Source: Paraburkholderia acidisoli (lineage in GTDB: Bacteria; Pseudomonadota; Gammaproteobacteria; Burkholderiales; Burkholderiaceae). From it: a stretch of 64,000 bases of DNA. Both the position numbers and the translations under genes were made by a program. The notes beneath the pieces are model-generated. The model worked only from the letters and a program-made list of their open reading frames with translations, was not told the DNA's origin and ran no database searches. The stretch is from the NCBI RefSeq assembly GCF_009789675.1, contig NZ_CP046913.1:496001-560000 (forward strand), in the 5' to 3' direction. Positions 26,427 to 35,117 of this stretch are shown piece by piece; within the stretch, counting starts at the first letter, position 1, and each line of letters begins with the position of its first letter.

Positions 26427-27785
26427 ATGAGAATCCTGATCTACGGACTGAACTACGCGCCCGAAGTGACCGGCGTGGGCAAGTACACGGCCGAGATGGC
26501 CGAAGGGCTCGCCGCGCGGGGCCACGACGTGCGGGTGGTGTGCGCGCCGCCGTACTACCCGCAGTGGCAGGTGCACGAGGGCTGGCGCGCATGGCAGTAC
26601 CGGCGTGAAAGCGCGCACGGCGTGAGCGTGCGGCGCGCGCCCCTGTGGGTGCCGAAGCGGCCAGGCGGCGCGAAGCGCATCCTGCATCTCGCGAGCTTCG
26701 CGCTCGCCTCGCTGCCGCTGCTGCTGCGCGAGGCGTTCTGGCGTCCGCACATCGTCATGCCGATCGCGCCCACGCTGTTGTGCGCGCCCGGCGCGCTCAT
26801 GCTCGCGCGCGCCAGCGGCGCGAAAGCATGGCTGCATATTCAGGATTTCGAAGTGGATGCCGCGTTCGAGCTCGGTCTGCTCGAAGGCGGCGATCAGGCG
26901 TTCGCGGCGCGTGCCGCGCGCGGTTTCGAGCGCACGCTGTTGCGCCGCTTCGACGTGGTGTCGTCGATTTCGCCGCGCATGGTCGAGCGCGTGGTCGACA
27001 AGGGCGTGGAAGCGGCCCGCGCCGAGTGTCTGCCGAACTGGGTCGACACCAACGCGATCTATCCGCTGCCGCAGCCGAGCGTGTTCCGCCAGCGCCTCGG
27101 CATCCCGCCCGGCAATGCCGTGGTGCTGTACTCGGGCAACATGGGCGCGAAGCAGGGCATCGACATTCTCGCGGATGTCGCCACGGCGCTCGCCGCGCGG
27201 CGCGACATCAGCTTCGTGTTTTGCGGCGATGGCGCGGCGAAGCACGAACTCGCCGCGCGCTGCGCCGCGTTGCCCAACTGCCACTTGCTGCCGCTGCAAC
27301 CGGTGACGCTGCTCAACGAGCTGCTCAATGTCGCCGACATTCACGTGCTGCCGCAACGCGCCGACGCCGCCGATCTCGTGATGCCCTCCAAGCTCACCGG
27401 CATGCTCGCGAGCGGGCGCGCCGTGGTGGCCATGGCGCGGCCCGGCACGAGTCTCTTCAACGTGGTGACGGATCTGGGCGTGGTCGTTCCGCCCGAGGAC
27501 GGCGACGCGCTCGCCGGGGCGATCGCCGCGCTGGCCGGCGATGCCGCGCGGCGCGCGGCGCTCGGCCGTGCCGCGCGCCGTTACGCGCAGCAATGGCTCT
27601 CGCCGGACGCGATTTTCGGAGCGCTCGAAGCGCGCATGGCGGCGCTCGCGGGCGTGAGCGCGGGCTCGGCCGCGCCAGCAACGGTGCGGGTCCAGACGCC
27701 CGAACCGGCGCGGGTTCCGCATCCGGCCGACGCGCTCCACGCCAGCCGCCCGACGCTGCCCGAAGTCGAACGCACCGACGTTTGA
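26427..27785 (+). CDS. wcaI: Glycosyltransferase, WcaI family (GT4)
   Basis: The 452-residue product begins MRILIYGLNYAPEVTGVGKY and continues with CAPPYYPQW, closely recalling the colanic acid fucosyl/glycosyltransferase WcaI. The GT-B fold shows the nucleotide-binding half with VVLYSGNMGAKQGIDIL and the C-terminal ADLVMPSKLTGMLASGRAVVAM. It acts on the cytoplasmic side of the inner membrane and adds one sugar to the undecaprenyl-linked repeat unit. Donor and acceptor cannot be read; GDP-fucose is a reasonable guess given gmd and fcl just upstream. The last 40 residues are a Pro/Ala-rich tail. SD GGAGCAGGAAG precedes the ATG. Confidence 0.88.
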   Translation: MRILIYGLNYAPEVTGVGKYTAEMAEGLAARGHDVRVVCAPPYYPQWQVHEGWRAWQYRRESAHGVSVRRAPLWVPKRPGGAKRILHLASFALASLPLLLREAFWRPHIVMPIAPTLLCAPGALMLARASGAKAWLHIQDFEVDAAFELGLLEGGDQAFAARAARGFERTLLRRFDVVSSISPRMVERVVDKGVEAARAECLPNWVDTNAIYPLPQPSVFRQRLGIPPGNAVVLYSGNMGAKQGIDILADVATALAARRDISFVFCGDGAAKHELAARCAALPNCHLLPLQPVTLLNELLNVADIHVLPQRADAADLVMPSKLTGMLASGRAVVAMARPGTSLFNVVTDLGVVVPPEDGDALAGAIAALAGDAARRAALGRAARRYAQQWLSPDAIFGALEARMAALAGVSAGSAAPATVRVQTPEPARVPHPADALHASRPTLPEVERTDV

Positions 27786-27858
27786 CGCGGCGGCGCGTGC
27801 CTCGCGCCCCGCGCTGTCACGGCGTCATCGACGCGCGCTTGTCACGCGCAGCCGCCGC

Positions 27859-28494
27859 TCACCAGGGCGACTTGTACAACTGTCCCGCCGACTGCCGCTG
27901 CGACGCATACGGGCTGCCGTAGAGCTGCGCGGCGGGCGACGTCTGGCTCGCGCCGTAGTCGTACGCGGCCTTGCCGTTGCCCGCGGCCGTGCCGCTGTAT
28001 TTCGAGCCCGCCTGGCCAATGCGCTTGCGAATGTTGCTGTCGCCGCTGCGCGTGGGACTCGCGGCCGAGGCGCTGCTCGCCGCGTAGAAGTCCGACGGGT
28101 TCATGACCGTCATGCGCGACTCGCTCGTGAGCTTGTGCTCGGCGGCGGCGGGCGAGGCGCCGTCGGTGGTGTACGGGTCGGCGGCGTAGGGGTTGTCCTG
28201 GGAGGTCGACGGGCCGCCCATCAGGCGCTGCTCGTCGGCTTTGGAACGGCGGATCGCGCTCGACAGATCGTTGCCCGACGCGCCCGAGGTATCGCCCGAG
28301 GTATCGCCACTCGAACTCGCCGACGATGTCGATGACGACGACCCTCCGCCGCGCTGCTGCGCCTGCGCGGCAAACGGCCAGGCGAGGCACACGGCGCACG
28401 CGCTCGCCAACGCGCAGCCACGCGCCAACGCCGCGAGCCGCGGGGCCTTGCGCATTGCCGCGGGCGACGAAACGGAACCGCTCGATGAAGCCAT
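27859..28494 (-). CDS. Secreted Ser/Ala-rich protein of unknown function
   Basis: I do not recognise this 211-residue protein. It has a signal peptide with an extended positive n-region and hydrophobic ALASACAVCLAWPFAAQA (cleavage after AQA, about residue 45). A Gly/Ser-rich stretch (GGGSSSSTSSASSSGDTSGD) and a mostly polar, likely disordered body follow. Near the end are two related segments, AQLYGSPYASQ and GQLYKSPW, the latter ending the protein. It is convergent with wcaI and divergent from the acetyltransferase gene, thus fully inside the EPS locus. GC content and codon use look like the neighbours'. It could be a matrix or cell-surface component. An unusual GTG/ATG choice is not needed: the ATG at 28494 has CAGGAGGAC upstream. 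Confidence 0.7.
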   Translation of the reverse strand: MASSSGSVSSPAAMRKAPRLAALARGCALASACAVCLAWPFAAQAQQRGGGSSSSTSSASSSGDTSGDTSGASGNDLSSAIRRSKADEQRLMGGPSTSQDNPYAADPYTTDGASPAAAEHKLTSESRMTVMNPSDFYAASSASAASPTRSGDSNIRKRIGQAGSKYSGTAAGNGKAAYDYGASQTSPAAQLYGSPYASQRQSAGQLYKSPW

Positions 28495-28666
28495 GTACGT
28501 CCTCCTGCCTGCCGCGCGTGGGCGGCGTCATTCCGGCATGGTGCGCGCGGCGGCTCGCGCGGCCGCGCCAAAACCCCGGCGGTCTCGGCCAGGCGCGCGA
28601 AGCGGCGCGGGCGCGGCCCGATAATCGACCTGACATTCGCAACGCCAACACCCCGAAGGAGGGCGC

Positions 28667-29341
28667 ATGACGCAAGCGGTGGACCGGCTCGACGGCCTCG
28701 ATCGACGCACGCGCGCACCGCGCGCCGATGCCGCGCGCGTGGCCGCCACGGCTTCGCCCGCGGCCACCGCCGCCACCGGAGCGCAGGCGCCGCGCGTGAT
28801 CGACCTGAGTCTTGCGGGCAAGGGCAACTACGTCGCGCGGCGCGGCAAGCTCGTGCAGGCCGCGTGGTACGTCGTCGAGACCTGCGTGCTCGACAACCGG
28901 CTGCTGCCGTTCTCGGGCCTGCGCGCGGGCTTGCTGCGCCTGTTCGGCGCGAAGATCGGCCGTGGCTGCCGGCTCGTGCATCCCATGCGCGTGAAGGCGC
29001 CGTGGAATCTCGAACTCGGCGAGAACTGCTGGGTGGGCGTGGACGTGTGGATCTACAACCAGGCGCCCATCCGCATTGGCGCGAACGTGTGTCTTTCGCA
29101 GGGCGCGTTCTTGAGCGCGGGCTCGCACGACATGCGCACGAACATGGACCTGCGCGTGGCGCCCATCGTCATCGAGGACGGCGTGTGGATCTCGTCCAAA
29201 TGCGTCGTGCAGATGGGCGTGACGATCGGGCGCTCGGCCGTGGTCACGCCGCTTTCGGTGGTGCACCGTTCGCTGGAAGCGGGCGGCGTGTACGGCGGCA
29301 ATCCGTGCCGCTTCATTCGCTGGCGTTTCGACGATCGCTGA
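28667..29341 (+). CDS. wcaF: EPS O-acetyltransferase, WcaF type (left-handed beta-helix)
   Basis: The 224-residue product resembles the WcaF/colanic acid acetyltransferase family, which adds acetyl groups from acetyl-CoA to sugars of the repeat unit. A 40-residue Ala-rich N-terminal extension precedes the conserved part (NYVARRGKLVQAAWYVVE). Hexapeptide repeats follow (IGRGCRLVHPMRVKAPWNLELGENCWVGVD in blocks, then QAPIRIGANVCLSQGAFLSAGSHD). The catalytic-type His is in GSHD, and GNPCRFIRWRF ends it. A site AAGGAGGGC lies 5-6 nt before the ATG. It is isolated between two minus-strand genes, so it needs its own promoter. Confidence 0.88.
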   Translation: MTQAVDRLDGLDRRTRAPRADAARVAATASPAATAATGAQAPRVIDLSLAGKGNYVARRGKLVQAAWYVVETCVLDNRLLPFSGLRAGLLRLFGAKIGRGCRLVHPMRVKAPWNLELGENCWVGVDVWIYNQAPIRIGANVCLSQGAFLSAGSHDMRTNMDLRVAPIVIEDGVWISSKCVVQMGVTIGRSAVVTPLSVVHRSLEAGGVYGGNPCRFIRWRFDDR

Positions 29342-29381
29342 ACGCCGCGCACCACAAACACACGCTTTTCGTCGATCACAC

Positions 29382-29403
29382 GAGCGGGCCGTTCGGCCCG
29401 CTC
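29382..29403. terminator. Hairpin between convergent wcaF and wza
   Basis: Perfect 10-bp arms GAGCGGGCCG / CGGCCCGCTC around TT. There is no clear T-run, but its place between convergent stop codons suggests a terminator for both. Confidence 0.5.
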
Positions 29404-29446
29404 GCTTCGCTTCGACACCTCACATCGACACACTCGCATCGAGCGC

Positions 29447-30685
29447 TCAATACCCCGCGCCCACGTAGCGCCCGGCGGAAGCGGCCTGCGTGCTCGGCAG
29501 GATCAGGTTGACGACGCGGCTCCACTTCACGAGCGACGACGCGTCCACGAACACCACGTCGCTCGGCTTCAGCTCGAACTCGTCGGCGGTGGCCATGGCT
29601 TCGGGCGTCGAGGCGTCGAGGTGGAACACCGTGCGCTTGCCTTCCTTCTGCCCGCGCACCACGTAGACCTGCGAAGCGTCGCCCGAACCCTGGCTGATGC
29701 CGCCCGCGTTGCCGAGCGCTTCGTTGAGCGTGAGACGGCCGTTGTCGAGCGGCAGGCTGCCGGGCCGGCCGACTTCGCCGAGCACATAGACCTTGGTGTC
29801 GTTCGACGAATACACGCGGATCAGGTCGCCGTTCTGCAGGATGATGTTGTCGGGGTTCACGCCCTTGCGGATCATGTCGGGGATATTCACCATGATCGTC
29901 TGCTTGCCGCGCGTGATGCTCACGCGCGAGCGGTCGCCCGAGCCGGTGAAGCCGCCCGCGCGGTTGATCGCCTCGGGCAGCGACATCGTCATGTCGTTGA
30001 GCACCATGAGGCCCGGCGTGCGCACTTCGCCGTCCACGTACACGCGGCGGCTGCGATACGCCTCGATACGCAGCGTCACCTGCGGATTCTGCAGGTAGTA
30101 CGCGAGCTTCTTCGCGACGAGATTGCGCGCTTCGAGTTCGGTGAGACCGGCCACGTGGATCGGCCCGACATAGGCGACCTGGATCGTGCCCGACGAGTCG
30201 ACGGTATAGCCCGACACCACCTGGCTCGTGCTCTGATCCTGCTGGCCCGTGCTGCCGCTCGAGGTGGTCGGCAGGTTCATTTCGGGGTGATCCCACACGA
30301 CGATGCTGAGCACGTCGCCGGGGCCGAGCGTGTAGGGCTTGGGCGTGCCGAACAGTTTTTCGACGTCGGTGGGCACCGTGGTCGTGCGCGCGGCCGCTTC
30401 CTGCGCGACCAGCTGGCTGTTGATCTCGACGAGCGCGTTCGGCGGCGGCGCGTCGTTGTTCGCGCCGCCCGAGGTGCGTGCCGCTTCGGTCGCGGCCTTC
30501 GCCTGCGTGACGCTCGTGGGCGCGGTCATGCCGGGCGACATGCCGCAGCCGGACAGCACGGCGAGCGCCGTGGCCAGCGTCGTCGTCGCGGCCAGCGCGT
30601 GGATTCTTGTGCTGATTGCTCTGAGTGCCGCGAACCGGTTACGGGGGCGAACGTCCGCGCCCGAACAAACCTCTATTTTTAACAT
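29447..30685 (-). CDS. wza: Polysaccharide export outer-membrane lipoprotein, Wza type
   Basis: Wza forms the outer-membrane channel through which the polymer leaves the cell. The 412-residue precursor starts at the ATG at 30685 (preceded by TTGAGGGAC). It has a long n-region, a hydrophobic stretch TTTLATALAVLSG and a lipobox ending at Cys in LSGCGMSPG (about residue 45). The export domain has YTLGPGDVLSIVVWDHPEMNLP, followed by SLBB domains (VYVDGEVRTPGLMVL, VYVLGEVGRPGSLPLDNGRLTL). The C-terminus WSRVVNLILPSTQAAS is in line with the outer-membrane helix of Wza. Equivalent to BceE of cepacian clusters. It lies opposite in strand to wzc, its functional partner. Confidence 0.93.
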   Translation of the reverse strand: MLKIEVCSGADVRPRNRFAALRAISTRIHALAATTTLATALAVLSGCGMSPGMTAPTSVTQAKAATEAARTSGGANNDAPPPNALVEINSQLVAQEAAARTTTVPTDVEKLFGTPKPYTLGPGDVLSIVVWDHPEMNLPTTSSGSTGQQDQSTSQVVSGYTVDSSGTIQVAYVGPIHVAGLTELEARNLVAKKLAYYLQNPQVTLRIEAYRSRRVYVDGEVRTPGLMVLNDMTMSLPEAINRAGGFTGSGDRSRVSITRGKQTIMVNIPDMIRKGVNPDNIILQNGDLIRVYSSNDTKVYVLGEVGRPGSLPLDNGRLTLNEALGNAGGISQGSGDASQVYVVRGQKEGKRTVFHLDASTPEAMATADEFELKPSDVVFVDASSLVKWSRVVNLILPSTQAASAGRYVGAGY

Positions 30686-30932
30686 GGCTGTGTCCCTCAA
30701 GTTTCTGGATACGCTCCCCCCGGCCGCGAACCGGCGCTCACCTGCGCGCGCCGTTCCACGTGCTTGTCGCCGCGCGGGTCGGGCAACGCTCCCTGCCTGC
30801 CCGCGCGGCGTTTCTTCGCTCATCCACTGCAATTCACTGCCACTACCCGTCGCCCGCTTGACTCCATGCGATGCCATGCCGATGCCGTGTCGATGTCATG
30901 CCGACGATGCCGCATCGACGCGGTATCGACCG
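30686..30932. other. Gap between a glycosyltransferase gene and wza
   Basis: 247 bp on the 5' side of wza. The part 30871-30930 is a low-complexity run of GATGCC/CGATG-type words. At 30828-30842 the minus strand reads TGGCAGTGAATTGCA, which resembles a sigma-54 promoter but with a one-base-short spacer (see rejected list). No sigma-70 promoter was recognised. Confidence 0.35.
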
Positions 30933-32141
30933 CTAATCCACCGTCTCCACGCGTAACGCCTGTTGCGCGGGCGCGCGCGCCGTGGCGTTCGACGGATGCT
31001 CGTGCAGGAGCGCGAGCAGCGAACGCACCATGCCGTCCATCGCGAAACGCGCCTCGAAGGTGCGCTTCGCCTGCGCGCGCATCACGTTGCGCGTGGGTTC
31101 GTCGAGATTGCGCCACGCCGCGAGCAGGCCTTGGGTGCCCGCGATCGTGTCGGGCGCGACGAAGCCCGCGCCGTCCTGCTCGATCTCGCGCCACACGTTG
31201 ACCTTGTCCGAGACCAGCACGGGCACGCCGCACGCGAGCGCCTCGGCCACGGACACGCCAAAGTTCTCCTGATGCGAAGGCAGCACGAACGCCTCGCTCG
31301 CGTGGAACGCGCCCCACTTGAGGTTGCCTTGCAGCATGCCGGGCCAGCTGATGCGATGCGCGATGCCGTGCGTCTGCGCGATCGCGTGCAGCGCCGGTTG
31401 CCATTGCGCCTTGTCGGGGCCGGCCATCAACAGATGCGCGTCGGGCGTCTCGCGCGCGTGCTCGGCGAACGCGTGCACGAGCATGTCGCAGCCCTTCTTC
31501 GGATGCAGACGGCCGAGGAACAGGATGATGCGTTTGCCGCGCAGATGCGGATGCGCCTGCAGGAATTCCTCGCGCAGCGTTTCGGCGTCCAGCTCCGGCG
31601 CGTTGGTGCCGAACGGCACGACGCGCTCGTTCGCGCGATAGAGCCAGAACGATTCGCGCGCGAGCACGCGCTCTTCCTCGGTCGTGAAGATCACCGAAGT
31701 GGCGTCGCGCAGCACGCGGTATTCGCCCCACGGCCAATAGGCCCACTTCTTCATGTGCTTCATGGGGTACGTCACGCGAAACCACGGGTCGAGCATGCCG
31801 TGCGTGTAGACGTAATACGGCACGCGCGAATGCCGCAGCGCGCGCCACGCGCCGAAGCCGTGGTACTGCCAGAGTCCGTGCACGAACGCGGCGTTGAAGC
31901 GCCCGGCGTTTTCGCGCAGCCACGGCACGTAGCCCGCGCAATAGCCGTAGTGACCGCGCGCGGGGCCGAGCGCGTGCAGCGGCAGCGGGAAATCGCGCAC
32001 ATAGGGCGCATCGATCGGATCGAGCGACGCGACTTCGACCCGGTGGCCGAGCGCCGCCATCGCCAGGCCGCTTTGGCGCACGCCTTCGATCGGACCGCCA
32101 GAACGCGGATCGACGGTGGACACGAGATGCAGGATTTTCAT
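30933..32141 (-). CDS. Glycosyltransferase family 4 (EPS locus)
   Basis: The 402-residue protein begins MKILHLVSTVDPRSGGPIEGVRQ, a typical GT4 N-terminus with a glycine-rich loop. It has the donor-binding half with ILFLGRLHPKKGCDMLVHAF and the EX7E-type element SHQENFGVSVAEALACGVPVLVSD. It should add a sugar to the lipid-linked EPS repeat on the cytoplasmic face of the membrane. The sugar is not predictable by reading. The gene starts 29 bp after the polymerase stop codon on the same strand, so polymerase, glycosyltransferase and perhaps wza form one unit. Confidence 0.9.
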   Translation of the reverse strand: MKILHLVSTVDPRSGGPIEGVRQSGLAMAALGHRVEVASLDPIDAPYVRDFPLPLHALGPARGHYGYCAGYVPWLRENAGRFNAAFVHGLWQYHGFGAWRALRHSRVPYYVYTHGMLDPWFRVTYPMKHMKKWAYWPWGEYRVLRDATSVIFTTEEERVLARESFWLYRANERVVPFGTNAPELDAETLREEFLQAHPHLRGKRIILFLGRLHPKKGCDMLVHAFAEHARETPDAHLLMAGPDKAQWQPALHAIAQTHGIAHRISWPGMLQGNLKWGAFHASEAFVLPSHQENFGVSVAEALACGVPVLVSDKVNVWREIEQDGAGFVAPDTIAGTQGLLAAWRNLDEPTRNVMRAQAKRTFEARFAMDGMVRSLLALLHEHPSNATARAPAQQALRVETVD

Positions 32142-32170
32142 CGGGGCTCCGGTGGCGCTTAGGGGCGAGC

Positions 32171-33550
32171 CTAAGTGTTGAGCGGCGCGGCGGGCGCCGG
32201 CGGACGGTAGGTCGGCTCGACGCTGGGGTACGGCCGGAAGGCGGGTCTCGCGCGGTGGCGTGCGCGCACCACGTCGAGCCGGTAATGGAGCTGCGAGTAC
32301 AGCGAGACGAGCAGGCCGAGCGCGATGCCGTAGACGAGCCCGGAGAAGCGCGGCCCGAGCGGATTGCCGCCGATCGAGGTGGCGGGCAGCGCCGCGAGCA
32401 GCAGGATCGACATGGAAAGCGGCATCAGCAGCGGGTCGCGCGGCGCGATGCGATGCCAGCGCCGGAAGCCGAAGCTGCCCACCACGATCGCGACGAGCAC
32501 GGCGACAGGCATCAGCAAACCGAACACGATGCCTTCGGCGTAGAACTGATAGACCCAGAAGTTGTGGCCCGCCACCCAGTCTTTGGTGTCGAAGTAGTCG
32601 GCCTTGCTGAAGGTTTCGCGCACGTACGGGTAGTAGATGGGCGAATAGCGATACCAGTGGCCGAAGCCCTTGCCGAACAGCAGCGATTCCGCCGACGACG
32701 TGACCTGGTCGTACTGGTCGCGCATTTCGGCGATCCGCGTGATGGTGGTCGGGTCGCGGTCGGAGTCGGAGTTTTGCGCGGCGGTCACGCGCTGCGTCCA
32801 GTGCTCGGTGACCGACGGGAAGAAGTACGAGGCGCCGAGCCCGAGTCCCGCGACGAGCAGCAGCGCCGCCACGGTGCGCACGATCGAGCGCAGCAGATGC
32901 CGGAAGCTCGGCGCGGCCAGCCACGCGGCGAACAGCGCGAGCAGCACCGTGGCCACCAGCAGGCTGCGCGTCACGCTCAGCAGTTCGACCACGAGCGAGG
33001 CGAGGAACACGAGCACCATCGCCAGATTGAAGCGGCGCGCGACGATGAACTGATGCAGCAGGATCGCCTGCAAGCCGAGCATGGTCGGCGAGACGATCCG
33101 GAAGCGAATGTCGGAAAGCGGTCCGCCCACGGCGAGCAGGCCGAACACGAACGTGAACACCATGCCGCACACGTTGGCGTAATAGAGAATGCGCTGCATC
33201 TGCGCGAGCCGCAGCGGATGCCACGGCCGGCACATCGCCGCATAACCGAGGCCGAACAGCAGGAACGGCAGGATCACGCGCAGGTAATTGCCGATGGCGT
33301 TGTGCTGCAGCACCTGCGCGACGAGGCTGCCGATCAGGCTGAACGCGAGCGCGCGCGTGACGAACGTGCGCAGCCGCGAGGGACGCGTGAAGCGCGGCCC
33401 GATCATGGCGAGGATGGTCGCGCCCGCGAGCGCGGGAAACACGGCCAGCCATTGCGCGCCATGGCCGAACTGCGCGTCGGGCGCCTTGTAGTCGAAGGCG
33501 AGCGGCACGAAGCACATCCAGATCCACAGCTCGACGTTTTTGTTTCGCAT
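32171..33550 (-). CDS. O-antigen ligase-like / Wzy-type EPS polymerase
   Basis: The 459-residue product is an integral membrane protein with around ten to twelve hydrophobic segments and a large hydrophilic loop in the second half (about residues 260-340). That loop contains LLFGKGFGHWYRYSPIYYPY and WVAGHNFWVYQFYAEG, typical of the Wzy_C/O-antigen ligase fold. As the only such protein in the locus, and with Wzx and Wzc present, it most likely is the EPS polymerase. A ligase function cannot be excluded from sequence alone. The ATG at 33550 (MRNKNVELWIWMCFVPLAF) starts right at the first membrane segment. Confidence 0.82.
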   Translation of the reverse strand: MRNKNVELWIWMCFVPLAFDYKAPDAQFGHGAQWLAVFPALAGATILAMIGPRFTRPSRLRTFVTRALAFSLIGSLVAQVLQHNAIGNYLRVILPFLLFGLGYAAMCRPWHPLRLAQMQRILYYANVCGMVFTFVFGLLAVGGPLSDIRFRIVSPTMLGLQAILLHQFIVARRFNLAMVLVFLASLVVELLSVTRSLLVATVLLALFAAWLAAPSFRHLLRSIVRTVAALLLVAGLGLGASYFFPSVTEHWTQRVTAAQNSDSDRDPTTITRIAEMRDQYDQVTSSAESLLFGKGFGHWYRYSPIYYPYVRETFSKADYFDTKDWVAGHNFWVYQFYAEGIVFGLLMPVAVLVAIVVGSFGFRRWHRIAPRDPLLMPLSMSILLLAALPATSIGGNPLGPRFSGLVYGIALGLLVSLYSQLHYRLDVVRARHRARPAFRPYPSVEPTYRPPAPAAPLNT

Positions 33551-33848
33551 CGGCCCATCTCCCGGTGCGGGGCATGAATGCGCAAAACGGCACGGCGCCG
33601 CATGCGAGGTTTCCCCAATATAAGGCGGCGCGGGCGCGAAGCCACATGCGTGGCGCGAAGCGACTGAATTGTGGCGGGCGCGCAATTCCTGCGATCCGGC
33701 ACCGTAAAAATGCTGCAATGTTTTCCGTGCGCTGGCCGACAGTGGCAGGAAGTTGGCGCGCAGTGCCAGGCGCGCATGCGCATGATGGGGTGGGCCGCAA
33801 TGCGCGGCGCGTGGATCCGGCCGTGTGCGGAATGGAGAGAAAGCCATC
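33551..33848. other. Divergent promoter region, polymerase / acyltransferase
   Basis: 298 bp between two divergent EPS genes. TTATAT on the minus strand (near 33620) could be a -10 for the polymerase gene. On the plus strand a sigma-54-like element lies at 33743-33757. Confidence 0.4.
33743..33757 (+). promoter_or_regulatory. Possible sigma-54 promoter of the acyltransferase gene
   Basis: TGGCAGGAAGTTGGC has the invariant GG and GC separated by 10 nt and keeps most of the consensus TGGCAC-N5-TTGC. It deviates at the sixth and thirteenth positions. It lies about 90 nt upstream of the acyltransferase start. RpoN-dependent EPS genes are known in Burkholderia, so the idea is plausible but unproven. 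Confidence 0.3.
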
Positions 33849-35054
33849 ATGAAACTATTGGGCGGTGCGCCGCCGGCGGCGCGCGGACGACTGATCGAAC
33901 TCGACTTCGTGCGCGGCATCGCGATTCTTGCCGTGATGGGCTTTCACTTCCATACGGTGCACACGGGCTATACGTTCGTCGAATTCATCGAATATCCGCT
34001 CAAGAGTTTCGGCACCGAAGGCGTGAACCTGTTCTTCACGCTGAGCGGCTTTCTCGTGGGCGGTTTGCTGCTGCGCCAGTACGCGCAAACGGGCCGCATC
34101 CAGGCGCGCCGCTTTATCGTGCGACGCATCTTCAAGATCTGGCCTGCCTACTACGCGCTGATCCTGTTTCATGTGCTCGCGGGACGGCACCCGCGCGACA
34201 CGTTTCTGTGGCAGAACCTCACGCATCTGCAGAATTACTTCGGCACTTCGATCGCGCAAACGTGGAGTCTCGCGGTCGAGGAGCACTTCTATCTGTTCCT
34301 GCCCGCGTTGCTGATCGTGCTCGCGCACTGGCGGCTGCGCGCCAATGCGCTGATCGGCGTGATGGCCGTGATCTGCGCGCTCGTGCTCGGCGCGCGCTGC
34401 GCCGTGGTGCTCTCGGGCGATCTGAACGCCGCGTTCAACTTCACGCAATACCGCATCGACAGTTTGCTGTTAGGCGTGATGCTCGCCGCCGTGTACTGGA
34501 TGAAGCCCGAGGTGTGGCGCACGCTCGCCGCGCGCAAGGCGTGGCTGTGGAGCGCGGTCGTGCTGCTGGTGGGCTGGCTCACGCTCGCCACGCCGCACGT
34601 CGTGCTCGACGAAAGTATTGGCTATACGCTGCAGGCGCTCGGCTTTTGCGCGCTGATCGTGCTCGTGCTCGAACACTCGGGCGGTATCAGCGGCTCGTGG
34701 TTTTATCGCGCGATCGCGTGGCTCGGCGTGTACTCGTACGGCATCTACCTCTGGCATTCGCTCGCGCTCGCGCCCGGCGACCTGTTGATCCGCAAGCTCG
34801 CCGCGCTGCACGTGCCCGCGCTCGCCGCGTGGCCCGTGGTGCTCGGCGCGCAGTTCGCGATCGCCATTCTGCTCGGCTGGGTGACCACGCGCGCGATCGA
34901 GTTTCCCTTCCTGCGGATCCGCGACGCGCTGTTTCCGGACCGGCGTCGCGACGTGCCGGCGCCGGGCGGACTGGAGATGGGTTTGGCGATACCGGTGCCG
35001 GCCGCGGTGGAAACGCCCGCGCCGGTGGACGGGAAGATGGGCGGCGTGGCTTGA
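33849..35054 (+). CDS. Acyltransferase family 3 (OafA/YrhL type), EPS locus
   Basis: The 401-residue membrane protein has about ten membrane segments and the family markers IELDFVRGIAILAVMGFHFH (catalytic-type His in the first segment) and NLFFTLSGFLVGGLLLRQY. WSLAVEEHFYLFLPALL follows near residue 140. Such enzymes O-acetylate or otherwise acylate periplasmic or lipid-linked sugars. The ATG at 33849 is preceded by GGAGAGAAAG; a start 24 nt upstream lacks that site. It runs divergently from the polymerase gene. Together with WcaF it suggests a multiply acylated polymer. Confidence 0.9.
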   Translation: MKLLGGAPPAARGRLIELDFVRGIAILAVMGFHFHTVHTGYTFVEFIEYPLKSFGTEGVNLFFTLSGFLVGGLLLRQYAQTGRIQARRFIVRRIFKIWPAYYALILFHVLAGRHPRDTFLWQNLTHLQNYFGTSIAQTWSLAVEEHFYLFLPALLIVLAHWRLRANALIGVMAVICALVLGARCAVVLSGDLNAAFNFTQYRIDSLLLGVMLAAVYWMKPEVWRTLAARKAWLWSAVVLLVGWLTLATPHVVLDESIGYTLQALGFCALIVLVLEHSGGISGSWFYRAIAWLGVYSYGIYLWHSLALAPGDLLIRKLAALHVPALAAWPVVLGAQFAIAILLGWVTTRAIEFPFLRIRDALFPDRRRDVPAPGGLEMGLAIPVPAAVETPAPVDGKMGGVA

Positions 35055-35071
35055 GCTTTTTCGATCGAGCG

Positions 35072-35099
35072 GCGCTTCGCCTCGCGTCAGGCGAAGCGC
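35072..35099. terminator. Hairpin between convergent acyltransferase and glycosyltransferase genes
   Basis: Perfect 11-bp arms GCGCTTCGCCT / AGGCGAAGCGC around a 6-nt loop, between two convergent stop codons. There is no T-run adjacent. Confidence 0.5.
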
Positions 35100-35117
35100 G
35101 CCGCCGTGAAGCGGGGA

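Noticed and set aside
30828..30842. Sigma-54-like TGGCAGTGAATTGCA upstream of wza (minus strand)
   Set aside because: The GG and GC are only 9 nt apart instead of 10, which normally abolishes RpoN use. Worth remembering only if transcript data point to it.
30871..30935. GATGCC/CGATG-rich run before wza as a repeat element
   Set aside because: The units are too irregular to define a period, so I note it only as low complexity.
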